A stretch of 37,591 bases of DNA, taken from Rhodospirillales bacterium (GTDB taxonomy: Bacteria; Pseudomonadota; Alphaproteobacteria; ATCC43930; CGMCC-115725). The notes below the pieces were generated by a model. That model saw only the letters and a list, made by a program, of their open reading frames with translations, made no database searches and had not been told where the DNA came from. The translations under genes were made by a program, and so were the position numbers. Location of the stretch: the NCBI GenBank assembly GCA_028288725.1, contig JAQGIC010000083.1, positions 1 through 37,591 on the forward strand, read 5' to 3'. Position 1 is the first letter of the stretch. Each line of letters opens with the position of its first letter. Shown one piece after another: positions 25,919 through 35,916 of this stretch.

Positions 25919-26305
25919 ATGACCGAAAGAGGGGACGTCGTCCTCGTCGTCGATGGTGACTTGGCCGTCCGCGAGTCTCTCAAATTCGCGCTCGAAATCG
26001 AGGGGTTCGCGGTTCACCTCTGCGCGGGGGGGCCGGAGTTGCTGGCGCATCCCGGATTGCGCCTGGCCGATTGCCTCGTGCTCGATGACAAGATGCCGCT
26101 GATGGACGGCGCCTCGGTGCTCGATCGCCTGGCCGAGGGGGATTTTCGGGTCCCGGTCATTCTGATGACGGGCCATGCGACCGACAGCCTGCGCCGGCGC
26201 GCCATGTTGGCGGGTGTTCGGCATGTTCTGGAAAAGCCGTTCCTGAACGGCGCGCTGGTCGACAGCATCCATGACGTCCTCGGCCACCGAATGCCGTCGA
26301 TCTGA
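25919..26305 (+). CDS. single-domain response regulator, FixT-like candidate
   Basis: This 128-residue protein is a receiver domain only, with no DNA-binding output. The phosphoacceptor Asp56 (LDDKMPLMDG), Thr in MTGHAT and Lys in EKPF are in place. In the metal pocket one of the paired acids is replaced by glycine (VDGDLAVRE: Asp12, Gly13). It is most like FixJ receivers. Known single-domain proteins in fix clusters of Sinorhizobium and Caulobacter (FixT) inhibit FixL, so a feedback role is plausible. However, it has only two cysteines (35 and 52), fewer than needed for the iron-sulfur cluster described for Caulobacter FixT. Its own FixK-type site lies 90 bases upstream. FixT identity is inference; another phosphorelay role is possible. 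Confidence 0.75.
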   Translation: MTERGDVVLVVDGDLAVRESLKFALEIEGFAVHLCAGGPELLAHPGLRLADCLVLDDKMPLMDGASVLDRLAEGDFRVPVILMTGHATDSLRRRAMLAGVRHVLEKPFLNGALVDSIHDVLGHRMPSI

Positions 26306-26314
26306 TCCCTGCCG

Positions 26315-26332
26315 CTACGTAGAATCCCGTAG
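26315..26332. promoter_or_regulatory. probable FixJ-binding site upstream of the fixK-type gene
   Basis: CTACG-TAGAATCC-CGTAG is an inverted repeat resembling, from memory, the FixJ sites of rhizobial fixK promoters (GTA-rich half sites around a TTTCCC-like core). Its centre is 84 bases before the fixK ATG. A possible -10 (GACAAA at 26368-26373) would put the transcription start near 26380 and the site centre near -56, as in the Sinorhizobium fixK promoter. The -10 is weak, so this rests mainly on the repeat and the gene order. Confidence 0.55.
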
Positions 26333-26406
26333 GACCTAACACAATATCCGGCCGGCCTCTCCCGGCAGACAAAGAACGCATCGCGTGATGTCTCCAGGAG
26401 AGTTCG

Positions 26407-27090
26407 ATGTCCCTAGCTTTTGCCCCCTCGACGGATGTTTCCTCTGCCGCCGCCCAGGCAATGGCGATGCGGACGCCCTGGACGGCGGAGACCGGACTGC
26501 CGTCGATGGGCCCCGTGCTGCATTTCACCCAGGATCGCGAGATCTATGGCGAGGGTGACGAGGCCGACGCGATTTTCAAGGTCGTGTCCGGCGTCGTGCG
26601 GACCTGCAAGTTCCTCAGCGACGGCCGTCGCCTGATTGACGCCTTCCATGTCGCCGGCGACATCTTCGGCGTCGAGGCGGGGGCTGAGTACAGCTTCTCA
26701 AGCGAGGCGGTCTGCGATTGCACGGTCATCTCCTATCGCCGCCGCGGTCTCGAGGCCTCGGCGTCGCAGGATGCCGGCCTGTCCCAGCAGCTGTTTTCCT
26801 ACGCGATGCGCAGCCTGGCGCGCGCCCAGGTTCATGCCCTGCTGCTGGGACGGCGCAGCGCGGTCGAGAAGGTCGCGGCCTTCCTGGTCGATTGGGCGAC
26901 CCATTCGGCCAATACGGGCACCGTCACGCTGGAAATGACGCGTCAGGACATCGCGGACTATCTGGGCCTGACGATCGAGACCGTGTCGCGCACCCTGTCC
27001 CAGTTCGAGCGCGACGCGCTGATCGCGTTCTCGACCGCGCGGCAGATCCGCCTGACGCATCCGGCAGCGCTCCGTAGCCTCAATTCCTGA
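26407..27090 (+). CDS. fixK: Crp/Fnr family regulator of the FixK type
   Basis: This 227-residue protein has a cyclic-nucleotide-like beta barrel (about 35-120), a dimer helix and a C-terminal helix-turn-helix. The recognition helix contains Glu191-Thr-Val-Ser194-Arg195, the ExxSR set that reads TTGAT half-sites. The N-terminus lacks the cysteine cluster of oxygen-sensing FNR; the only cysteines are 67, 103 and 105. It is therefore a FixK-type relay whose amount, not its own oxygen sensing, is controlled. The ATG at 26407 follows AGGAGA. The FixJ-like repeat upstream and the five TTG(A/C)-N6-TCAA sites in the window make it the central switch of the region. The transporter gene follows 10 bases later. 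Confidence 0.88.
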   Translation: MSLAFAPSTDVSSAAAQAMAMRTPWTAETGLPSMGPVLHFTQDREIYGEGDEADAIFKVVSGVVRTCKFLSDGRRLIDAFHVAGDIFGVEAGAEYSFSSEAVCDCTVISYRRRGLEASASQDAGLSQQLFSYAMRSLARAQVHALLLGRRSAVEKVAAFLVDWATHSANTGTVTLEMTRQDIADYLGLTIETVSRTLSQFERDALIAFSTARQIRLTHPAALRSLNS

Positions 27091-27100
27091 GCGGACGGCA

Positions 27101-28387
27101 ATGTCCCAACCGCCGCTCGTCGGCGCGATCCCGTCACCGCCGCTGACATCGCCGGGGTTCGTCGCCCGGCTCGGCCCGGGGCTGGTCACCGGCGCCGCCG
27201 ACGACGACCCGAGCGGCATCGCCACCTATAGCCAGGTCGGCGCCCAGTTCGGCTATGGCCTCGCCTGGACCATGCTGTTCACCTTCCCGCTGATGGTCGC
27301 GATCCAGGCCGTCAGCGCGCGGATCGGCTGCGTGACCGGTTACGGCATCGCCCAGAACCTGCGGCGCCACTACTCGCCCTGGCTGCTGCGCGGGGTGGTG
27401 CTGCTTCTGCTCATCGCCAACGTGATCAATCTCGGTGCCGACCTCGGTGCCATGGGTGCTGCACTGGGCCTGCTGATCGGCGGTCCCGAGCGCCTTTACA
27501 CCGTTTTGTTCGGCGTGCTCTGCGTCGTGCTCGAAATCTGGCTCAGCTACGCGCGCTATGCTGCCGTGCTCAAATGGTCGACGCTGTCGCTGTTCGCCTA
27601 TGTCGTCGTGGTGTTCGCCGCCCATGTGCCCTGGGCCTCGGCGCTCTACGGGACCTTCGTGCCGCATTTCACCTTCGACGGGGGGTTCGCGACGGCGCTG
27701 GTCGCGATCCTGGGCACGACGATCAGCCCGTACCTATTCTTCTGGCAGGCGGGCCAGGAGGTCGAGGAACGCCACCGGCGCCATGTCAAGGCACTGTGTA
27801 TCGCGCCCAAGGCGGCCGGTCCGGAACTGGCGCGCATCCGCACCGATACCATCGTCGGCATGGGCGTCTCCAACCTGATCGCGCTGTTCATCATCATCGC
27901 CACGGCCGCGACCTTGAACGCCAGCGGCGTCACCGACATCCAGACCTCGTCCCAGGCGGCCGAGGCGCTGCGTCCGATCGCCGGCGACTTCACTTTCGCG
28001 CTGTTCGCCATCGGCATCATCGGGACCGGCCTGCTCGCTGTGCCGGTGCTCGCAGGCTCGGCGGCCTACGCGGTCAGCGAGAGTTTTCGCTGGACCGAAG
28101 GACTGGACCGGCGCCCGCGGGAGGCCAAGGCGTTCTATGCGGTCATCGCGGTCGCGACACTGGCCGGGGCGACCCTCAATTTCACCGCACTCGACCCGAT
28201 CAAGGCGCTCTATTGGAGCGCCGTCGTCAACGGCGTGCTCGCGGCACCGCTGATGGCCGTCATGATGGTGATCGCCATGAACCCGCGCATCATGGGCCGC
28301 TTGACGCTGCCGCGGCCGATGCTGATCGGCGGCTGGCTGGCCACGGTCGTCATGGTCGTCGTCACCATCGCATTCTTCGCGATATGA
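27101..28387 (+). CDS. Nramp-related divalent metal transporter
   Basis: This 428-residue membrane protein of the Nramp (MntH/NRAMP) superfamily has about eleven helices. The TM1 metal-site motif, DPGN in classical Nramps, reads DDDPSG (residues 34-39). In TM6 the usual A-x-x-M-P-H segment reads TTISPYLFFWQ (206-216), lacking the metal-binding methionine. These changes match diverged Nramp-related groups rather than manganese/iron transporters, so the ion (Mg, Mn or other) is open. An Ala-Asp-Leu-Gly-Ala segment follows near 113. The ATG at 27101 lies 10 bases after the fixK stop with a weak ribosome binding site, so it is probably cotranscribed. The last 26 bases overlap the end of atpG on the other strand. 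Confidence 0.8.
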   Translation: MSQPPLVGAIPSPPLTSPGFVARLGPGLVTGAADDDPSGIATYSQVGAQFGYGLAWTMLFTFPLMVAIQAVSARIGCVTGYGIAQNLRRHYSPWLLRGVVLLLLIANVINLGADLGAMGAALGLLIGGPERLYTVLFGVLCVVLEIWLSYARYAAVLKWSTLSLFAYVVVVFAAHVPWASALYGTFVPHFTFDGGFATALVAILGTTISPYLFFWQAGQEVEERHRRHVKALCIAPKAAGPELARIRTDTIVGMGVSNLIALFIIIATAATLNASGVTDIQTSSQAAEALRPIAGDFTFALFAIGIIGTGLLAVPVLAGSAAYAVSESFRWTEGLDRRPREAKAFYAVIAVATLAGATLNFTALDPIKALYWSAVVNGVLAAPLMAVMMVIAMNPRIMGRLTLPRPMLIGGWLATVVMVVVTIAFFAI

Positions 28388-29240
28388 CTTCAGGCGGCCG
28401 GTAGCTCGCCGTCTCGCCGGCGGCCAGCTCGATGATCTCGATGGTGATCTCCTCCTGGCGTACGCGCGACTGCGTCGCCTGCAGATCGGTCAGCCGCCGG
28501 TCGATCTGCGCGCGCGCTGCCGCCATCGCCTCCATGCGGGCCTCGTTCTCGGCCGCGAAAGCATGAAGCGCGGCGGTGCACAGCTGGGCATGTATGTAGT
28601 CCGCGGTCAGATCGGTCAAAAGTGTTTGGGCCGGCACGTTGACGAGGGGGTGATTGGCCTCGGTCGAGGGCGGAAACGCCGTCAGGTCGAATGGGAACAG
28701 CTGCCGGCGCTCGACCTGGCCGCCACGACCGGGCTGCCAGCGGCTGAACACCGCGTCGAGCCGGTCGACCTCGCCGGTGGCGATGCGGGGGTAGAGCGCC
28801 TCCAGGATCTGGTCGGCGAGCTTGGGAATGCCCTGCGAATGCGCCGGCAGGGCGCTGGTCCAGCGGGCGGCGATGCCGCGATCCTGGGCGACCGTGCCGC
28901 CGCGCGTGCCGATCAGGAACAGGTCGGCCCCCACCAGATCACCGGCCACCGCATCCAGCAGACGCTCGCTGAACGTCCCGGCAAAGCCCTGCTCGGCGCA
29001 GAACAGCACGATCGCCGGCCGGCTGGATTTGCGCGAGCCGTCAGAGCGGGGCGCCTGGGCCAGTGCCAGGGCGCGACCAATGGCGACGGCGATGGTTGCG
29101 GCGTAGGTATCGACCGCGACCAACTGTCCGCGCGCCTGCTGGGCCCGTGCGGCCGCAATGCCGCGCATCGCGTTCACGACCGTGCCCAACTGCCGGATAC
29201 CGTTGATGTGCGCGCTGATGTCGGCGAGACGCTCGGTCAT
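28362..29240 (-). CDS. atpG: N-type F-ATPase gamma subunit
   Basis: The 292-residue gamma subunit is the rotor shaft between the F1 head and the c-ring. It begins [19 protein letters not shown], with the N-terminal helix typical of gamma but diverged from housekeeping AtpG. The C-terminal helix ends [17 protein letters not shown], a recognisable gamma ending, followed by about 14 extra residues. The ATG overlaps the atpA stop (ATGA). It is the last gene of the operon. Its stop codon falls inside the convergent Nramp-related gene. No clear terminator follows, so transcripts from the two sides probably meet. Confidence 0.88.
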   Translation of the reverse strand: MTERLADISAHINGIRQLGTVVNAMRGIAAARAQQARGQLVAVDTYAATIAVAIGRALALAQAPRSDGSRKSSRPAIVLFCAEQGFAGTFSERLLDAVAGDLVGADLFLIGTRGGTVAQDRGIAARWTSALPAHSQGIPKLADQILEALYPRIATGEVDRLDAVFSRWQPGRGGQVERRQLFPFDLTAFPPSTEANHPLVNVPAQTLLTDLTADYIHAQLCTAALHAFAAENEARMEAMAAARAQIDRRLTDLQATQSRVRQEEITIEIIELAAGETASYRPPEVISRRMRW

Positions 29241-30772
29241 GGTTGGGCCCCCTTTGCCGGCACCATGGACGCGGCGTATTTCTTCATCGCCTCTTGCAGG
29301 GCCTGTTTCAGTGTGTCGTCAAGTGAGCCGGTCTTCTGGATCTGACTGACGGCGTTCGGCGCATTGCGATCGAGTGCTTCGCCCAGACCGCGGCGGAATT
29401 CGATCACGCCCGGCAAGGATAGAGAATCCAACAGGCCGGCCTGGACCGCTAGGACCAAAGCGACCTCGTCGGCGAGCCGCAGCGGCGCGTGCTGCGGCTG
29501 TTCCAGGATCGCGCGAATGCGGGCGCCGCGCGTCAGCTGGTCGCGCACCCGCGCGTCCGGCATGCCGCCGAACCGGGTGAACATCTCCAATTCCAGGAAT
29601 TGCGCGTAGTCCAGGCGCAGCGTGTCCGCGGCCGCACGCAGCGCATGGGACTGGGTCTTGCCGCCGACCCGGCTGACGCTGGTGCCGACATCCACGGCCG
29701 GCTTCTGCCCCTCGTGGAACAGCTTGGCGTCGAGCACGATCTGGCCGTCGGTGATCGAGATCAGGTTGGTCGGGATATAGGCGCTGAGATTGCCCGCGTC
29801 GGTCTCGGCGATCGGCAGCGCGGTCAGCGAGCCGCCGCCCTTGGCCTTCGATAGTTTGGATGCCCGCTCCAGCAGCCGGGCATGGACATAGAACACGTCG
29901 CCCGGATAGGCCTCGCGACCGGGCGACTGGCGCGTCAACAGCGCGATCTCGCGATGGCTGGCTGCATGCTTGGTCAGGTCGTCTATCACGACCAGCGCAT
30001 GCCGGCCGCGGTCGCGGAAATACTCCGCCATGGTGAATCCCGCGAAGGGGGCGATCCATTGCAGCCCGGGCGAGCCGGCGGCGCCGGCCACGACGATGAT
30101 GCTGCGCTCGGCCGCACCCTGGCCGTGGATCGCGTCGATGGCGCGCCGGACGCTCGAGCTTTTCTGGCCGACCGCGATATAGACGCAGACGATGTCGCTG
30201 TCTTTCTGGTTGATGATCGCGTCGATGGCGACCGTGGTCTTGCCGATGGCCCGGTCGCCGATGATCAACTCGCGCTGGCCGCGGCCGAGGGCGAACAGGG
30301 TATCGACGACGACCAGGCCGGTCTGGACCGGCTGGGTCACCAGATCGCGGTCGATGATCGCCGGCGCCGGCCGTTCGATCGGCTCCATGGTTTCGGCCAC
30401 GATCGGCCCTTTGCCGTCGAGCGGCCGGCCGAGCGGATCGACCACCCGGCCGAGCAACCCGGGGCCGACGGGCACGCGCACCACGTCGCCGGTGCCCCGC
30501 ACCGTGTCGCCGGCCTGGATCGCGTCGACATCGTCGAACAGGACGCAGCCGACCCGGTCGCGCTCCAGCACCTGGGCGAAGCCGAACTGGCCGCGGTCGA
30601 AGCGCAGCAGTTCGTCGAGCCGGACGTCGGGCAGGCCGGAGACGAGCGCGATGCCGTCGCCGACCTCCTCGACCCGGCCGATCTGTTCGGCCCGGGGACC
30701 GAGCGTCGTGGTGCCGAGTCTGGCGCGGGAACGGTCGAGCCAGGCGTCCGCCTGGGTGCTAGCGTCGGTCAT
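29237..30772 (-). CDS. atpA: N-type F-ATPase alpha subunit
   Basis: The 511-residue alpha subunit of the F1 head binds non-catalytic nucleotide. Walker A is GDRAIGKT (172-179); the usual housekeeping form is GDRQTGKT. Other alpha signatures are visible: [55 protein letters not shown] and the arginine-finger region [11 protein letters not shown]. The ATG at 30770-30772 lies 14 bases inside the end of atpF. The stop overlaps atpG. It belongs to a second, alternative ATP synthase rather than the housekeeping one, judged by operon content. Confidence 0.94.
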   Translation of the reverse strand: MTDASTQADAWLDRSRARLGTTTLGPRAEQIGRVEEVGDGIALVSGLPDVRLDELLRFDRGQFGFAQVLERDRVGCVLFDDVDAIQAGDTVRGTGDVVRVPVGPGLLGRVVDPLGRPLDGKGPIVAETMEPIERPAPAIIDRDLVTQPVQTGLVVVDTLFALGRGQRELIIGDRAIGKTTVAIDAIINQKDSDIVCVYIAVGQKSSSVRRAIDAIHGQGAAERSIIVVAGAAGSPGLQWIAPFAGFTMAEYFRDRGRHALVVIDDLTKHAASHREIALLTRQSPGREAYPGDVFYVHARLLERASKLSKAKGGGSLTALPIAETDAGNLSAYIPTNLISITDGQIVLDAKLFHEGQKPAVDVGTSVSRVGGKTQSHALRAAADTLRLDYAQFLELEMFTRFGGMPDARVRDQLTRGARIRAILEQPQHAPLRLADEVALVLAVQAGLLDSLSLPGVIEFRRGLGEALDRNAPNAVSQIQKTGSLDDTLKQALQEAMKKYAASMVPAKGAQP

Positions 30773-31499
30773 GCGCGAGATCCGCCAGAATATGGGTGAG
30801 GTCGGCGCGCCAGCTGTTGCTGACGACCAGGGTGGGGCCGCGCAGCTCCAGTCCGGCGATCAGGTCCGGGTCTGTCTTGAAGCTGATCTGCGGCTTCGCA
30901 TCGAACGCCACGCCGATCAGGTCCCGGTAACGGTCCTGCTCGGCCGGGTCCAAGGCCGCGGCGCTGATCGCTTCGAGGACCACGCCCTTCACGCCAACTG
31001 CCTGGCGTGCCGCGGCGGGCAGCACCTGGATTTCCTTCAGCAGCCAATCGAGAAAAGTGGTGCGCACCGCCGGGCCGTCCAGGCGGGCAGCCAAACGCCG
31101 GGCGATATCGACCGCCAGCCGGCTCGCGGTCGCGGCCCAGGCTGCGTCGACCGCCTGCTTGTCTTTCTCGATCGCCGCGGTCGCCGCCGCTTGCAGCGCC
31201 GCCGCTTCCGTCTCGGCCTTGGCCAGGCGCTCGGTCCGGGCGCATTCGGCGGATTTCCGGGCCGCGGCGAGCATCGCGTCGCGCTCCCGCTCGAAGCCGG
31301 CACGCGTCTTTGCGATCTCGGCCAACGCCGCCACGCCCTCGCCGCGCTTCGCTTCCGCATAGGCGAGGATCTTCTCGGCGGTCGAGCGGCGTTGCTCGAT
31401 CATGGCCGCCAGCGGCCGCCAGAAGAACCGGCCCAGCAGCCAGATCAGCACGGCGACGTTGACGGTCTGGAGGCCGAGCGTCCACCAGTCGATGGTCAT
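30759..31499 (-). CDS. atpF: N-type F-ATPase b subunit with delta-like C-terminal domain
   Basis: This 246-residue peripheral-stalk protein has a single N-terminal membrane helix (about 5-28), a long charged helix (about 30-130) and a C-terminal region resembling the delta subunit end ([14 protein letters not shown]). No separate delta (atpH) gene exists in the operon, so this fusion should also cap the F1 head, as described for N-ATPases. The ATG at 31497-31499 overlaps the atpE stop (ATGA). The 3' end runs 14 bases into atpA. Confidence 0.88.
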   Translation of the reverse strand: MTIDWWTLGLQTVNVAVLIWLLGRFFWRPLAAMIEQRRSTAEKILAYAEAKRGEGVAALAEIAKTRAGFERERDAMLAAARKSAECARTERLAKAETEAAALQAAATAAIEKDKQAVDAAWAATASRLAVDIARRLAARLDGPAVRTTFLDWLLKEIQVLPAAARQAVGVKGVVLEAISAAALDPAEQDRYRDLIGVAFDAKPQISFKTDPDLIAGLELRGPTLVVSNSWRADLTHILADLAHDRR

Positions 31500-31750
31500 G
31501 GCGTCAGTTTCAGCAAGGGATTGGCGAACAGCAGCAGCAGCGCGATCACCAGGCAATAGATCGCCATGGTTTCGATCATGGCGAGGCCGACGAACAAGGT
31601 GCGCGAAATGGTGCTGGCGGATTCCGGCTGGCGCGCGATCGCATCCATTGCGGCGGCGACGGCGCGGCCTTCGCCGAGCGCGGGGCCGATCGCCCCGAAC
31701 GAGACCGCCATGGCGGCCGAGACGATGCTGGCGAGGGCTAACCAATTCAT
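31496..31750 (-). CDS. atpE: N-type F-ATPase c subunit (rotor ring)
   Basis: This 84-residue hairpin of two membrane helices forms the ion-translocating ring. The essential acid is Glu60 in MIETMAIY. Around it are residues that bind sodium in the Ilyobacter tartaricus ring: Gln41 (in ARQPE, matching Gln32), Glu60 (Glu65), Thr61 (for Ser66) and Tyr65 (Tyr70). Met62 replaces the Thr67 that holds a water molecule. Sodium binding is therefore plausible but not certain. The ATG overlaps the atpB stop and the TGA overlaps the atpF ATG. Confidence 0.93.
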   Translation of the reverse strand: MNWLALASIVSAAMAVSFGAIGPALGEGRAVAAAMDAIARQPESASTISRTLFVGLAMIETMAIYCLVIALLLLFANPLLKLTP

Positions 31751-32442
31751 GGGAGCGTCCTTGGGCTGGAGACTGGGATGGGGCGTCCTTCGCTGACCAC
31801 CCCGGCGATGAAGACCATCGCCAGGATGGCGAAGATGTAGGCCTGGACGGCGCCGGTCAGCAGATCGAGCGCCATCAGCGGGATCGGCACGAGCAATCCT
31901 GCGAGCGACAGGACGATACCGATCACGAACACGCCGCTCATCACGTTGCCGAACAGGCGGACGAGCAACGAGAAGGTGCGGGTGAGGCTTTCCAGGAAAT
32001 TGAGCGGGATCATGATCGGGCTGGGAAACGCGAAGGTCGCCAGATATCCCTTCACGCCGACCGCGCGGATGCCGAACCAGATGACCGCGACGAAGACGAG
32101 CAGCGCCAGTGCGGCATCGGTCTCCAGGTGCGCCGTCGGCGGCTCGACTCCCGGCACCAGCGACGACCAGTTCGCGACGAAGATGAAGGCGAACAGCGTG
32201 CCGATGAAGGGACGATAGGGGCCGGGCTCGACCCGCATCGTCTCGCGGATCTGGCTGTCGACGGTGTCGACGATCAGTTCGAACGCGGCCTGGGTCGTGG
32301 ACGGCACCAGCGACAGCCTGCGCGTGACGAGACGGCCGCCCAGCACCAGTACGGCCATGATCGCCCAGGTCACGACGACCGGGAGCGTGATCGGGACGGG
32401 ACCGATATGAAACAGCGTGACGCTGGTCAGGGGGGAGTTCAT
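31747..32442 (-). CDS. atpB: N-type F-ATPase a subunit
   Basis: The 231-residue stator membrane subunit forms the ion half-channels beside the c-ring. The essential arginine is Arg162 in SLLVRLFGNVMSG. The later AYIFAILAMVFI helix is conserved. The ATG at 32440-32442 overlaps the atpR TGA. Its ribosome binding site (CGGAAATAGG) is formed partly by the end of the palindromic repeat that lies in atpR, so folding of the repeat in mRNA could alter its translation. Confidence 0.93.
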   Translation of the reverse strand: MNSPLTSVTLFHIGPVPITLPVVVTWAIMAVLVLGGRLVTRRLSLVPSTTQAAFELIVDTVDSQIRETMRVEPGPYRPFIGTLFAFIFVANWSSLVPGVEPPTAHLETDAALALLVFVAVIWFGIRAVGVKGYLATFAFPSPIMIPLNFLESLTRTFSLLVRLFGNVMSGVFVIGIVLSLAGLLVPIPLMALDLLTGAVQAYIFAILAMVFIAGVVSEGRPIPVSSPRTLP

Positions 32443-32810
32443 GGCCTATTTCCGTCATTCCCGCGCAGGCGGGAATCCAGGACGAACGAAGGCTGTGCAT
32501 GGCAACCCTGGATTCCCGCCTGCGCGGGAATGACGGGGGGAGTGAGATCGGGCAGCCGGCGCATAACCACCGCCCGCGCGATCAGCACGCCCAGCGCCAT
32601 GACCAGCAAGGGGCCGGCGCCTTCAAGGCTTGCGAGCGTCAGCAGGCCGCCCAGCAGCGCGATCCGTCCGACCATCAGCAGGATCGATGTCGTGGCATGG
32701 CCGCCGGCGGCGAACAGGCGGGCATTCCACCACAGGCCGCCGAAATAGAGCAAACCCAGCAGAATGCCGGCGACGAGATGGGCCGCGAGGCCGAGGGCGA
32801 ACAGGCTCAT
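32439..32810 (-). CDS. atpR: N-ATPase membrane protein AtpR, tail encoded by an inserted repeat
   Basis: AtpR is a small membrane protein found only in N-ATPase operons. This one has 123 residues. Three hydrophobic segments (about 5-28, 41-62 and 67-84) with Arg31 and Arg49 make up the normal part, to about residue 91. Residues 92-120 (including VIPAQAGIQ and DSRLRGNDG) are encoded by a 30-bp inverted repeat element at 32452-32536; these peptides are the familiar translation of such repeats across Proteobacteria. The start at 32808-32810 overlaps the atpQ stop (ATGA); an ATG five codons upstream lies inside atpQ. The frame stays open through the insert and still couples to atpB. Confidence 0.85.
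   Translation of the reverse strand: MSLFALGLAAHLVAGILLGLLYFGGLWWNARLFAAGGHATTSILLMVGRIALLGGLLTLASLEGAGPLLVMALGVLIARAVVMRRLPDLTPPVIPAQAGIQGCHAQPSFVLDSRLRGNDGNRP
32452..32536. repeat. palindromic repeat element: two 30-bp perfect inverted arms, 25-bp spacer
   Basis: Bases 32452-32481 and 32507-32536 are perfect reverse complements, separated by 25 bases (32482-32506). Each arm contains a smaller palindrome, ATTCCC-N8-GGGAAT (32457-32476 and 32512-32531), the form of the dRS3 repeat of Neisseria and of many related REP-like elements. It lies in the atpR coding region and is the only copy I see in the window. In RNA it could form a very stable 30-bp hairpin between the F1 and F0 parts of the operon. 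Confidence 0.93.
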
Positions 32811-33084
32811 GCGCTTTTCATCCATTTCCAGGCGGACCAGCCGCCGAGCGCCGTGCCGAGCAGCAGCAGCGGTGCCGTCCAGAACAGGCCGGTATCGAAA
32901 TGCTGGTCCAGCCAGCGGCCGGCGAAGATACCGATCAGCATCGGCATGACAATGATCCAGCCGAGCACGCCGATCTGGGCCAGGCGATGGGCGACGGACG
33001 GATCGCCCTCGCCGAGCCAGCGCCGATGGCGGTCGCCGCGCAGCCGGACGCCGCGCACCAGCGGATCCTTGTCACCCGGATCGG

Positions 33085-33088
<4 letters not shown>
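32807..33088 (-). CDS. atpQ: N-ATPase AtpQ (AtpI-like membrane protein)
   Basis: This 93-residue protein has a charged N-terminus (1-35) and two membrane helices (about 38-58 and 68-90), resembling AtpI-type assembly factors. Its position between epsilon and atpR is the fixed N-ATPase order. A role in building the c-ring is inferred from the AtpI family. Both ends overlap neighbours by ATGA. Confidence 0.85.
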
Positions 33089-35021
<1,933 letters not shown>

Positions 35022-35057
35022 CTAACTGCGGATCATCTGACCGGCCGGAGACACATC

Positions 35058-35888
35058 ATGACCTACAAGACCATTATGGTTCACCTGCAGCTGCGCCAGT
35101 CGAACGCCGGCGTGCTGAAGATCGCCGCCGAGCTGGCCGAGCGTTTCCACGCTGGCGTGACCGGCATCGCCGTCTGTCAGCCGATGCAGATCGTGCAGGG
35201 AGACGTCTATATCTCCGGCGACCTGATCGAGCAGGACCGCGAGGAAATCCAACAAGAGATCAAGGATGCCGAGGCGGCATTCCGCACGGCCTTCGAGTTG
35301 TGTACCGGTCCGGTCGAATGGCGCTCGGCAGTCACCATCGCGGCGCTGCCCGGCTATCTCGCCAACGAAGCGCGCGGCGCCGACCTGATTATTACCGGCA
35401 TCGAGCGCGAGGCGTCGCTGTTCGACGGCTCGCGGCATGTGAACGTCGGCGATCTGGCGATGCAGGCCGGACGCCCCGTTCTCATTGTTCCGGCCAAGAC
35501 CGACCGGCTGAATCTGGAGCGGGTCGTCGTCGGCTGGAAAGACACGCGGGAAGCGCGCCGCGCGATCGCCGACGCGGTGCCGCTGCTGATGCGGGCCGGC
35601 CATGTCGCCCTGGTTGAAATCGCCGATGAGAGCGAGCTGCCCGCGGCGCGCAGCCATCTTGCCGACGTGGTCGCCTGGCTGGCGCGGCATGGTGTCGTGG
35701 CGGAGCCCATCGCATCGCAATCGAACGGCAACGATGCGGGCCTGCTGGCCACCATCGCCCGGGACCAGAAGGCCGATCTCGTCGTGGCCGGCGCCTATGG
35801 CCACAGCCGTCTGCGCGAATGGGCGTTCGGCGGCGTCACCCGCAATTTTCTGCTGCGTGCGGACCAGTGCCTGCTCGTCTCGCACTGA
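35058..35888 (+). CDS. tandem-domain universal stress protein
   Basis: This 276-residue protein consists of two UspA domains. The C-terminal domain has the ATP-binding loop GAYGHSRLREWAFGG starting at residue 245, followed by a hydrophobic ending LLVSH. The N-terminal domain lacks the loop and may have lost nucleotide binding. It is probably a cytoplasmic stress or dormancy protein. The ATG at 35058 follows GGAG; a TTG start further up lies within the FixK/FNR box and is rejected. It is a paralogue of the protein at 36489. Confidence 0.9.
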   Translation: MTYKTIMVHLQLRQSNAGVLKIAAELAERFHAGVTGIAVCQPMQIVQGDVYISGDLIEQDREEIQQEIKDAEAAFRTAFELCTGPVEWRSAVTIAALPGYLANEARGADLIITGIEREASLFDGSRHVNVGDLAMQAGRPVLIVPAKTDRLNLERVVVGWKDTREARRAIADAVPLLMRAGHVALVEIADESELPAARSHLADVVAWLARHGVVAEPIASQSNGNDAGLLATIARDQKADLVVAGAYGHSRLREWAFGGVTRNFLLRADQCLLVSH

Positions 35889-35916
35889 CCCTTCTTCGCT
35901 TTGAAAGACCTACCAA

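Noticed and set aside
26331-26350. A strong -10 (CACAAT at 26340-26345) for fixK
   Set aside because: It would put the FixJ-like repeat near -28, overlapping the -35 region, inconsistent with known FixJ activation. A weaker hexamer further downstream fits better.
32452-32536. The palindrome as a transcription terminator inside the ATPase operon
   Set aside because: No T-run follows either arm on the minus strand, the frame continues through it, and atpB overlaps atpR. An attenuating or stabilising hairpin is possible, but not a classic terminator.
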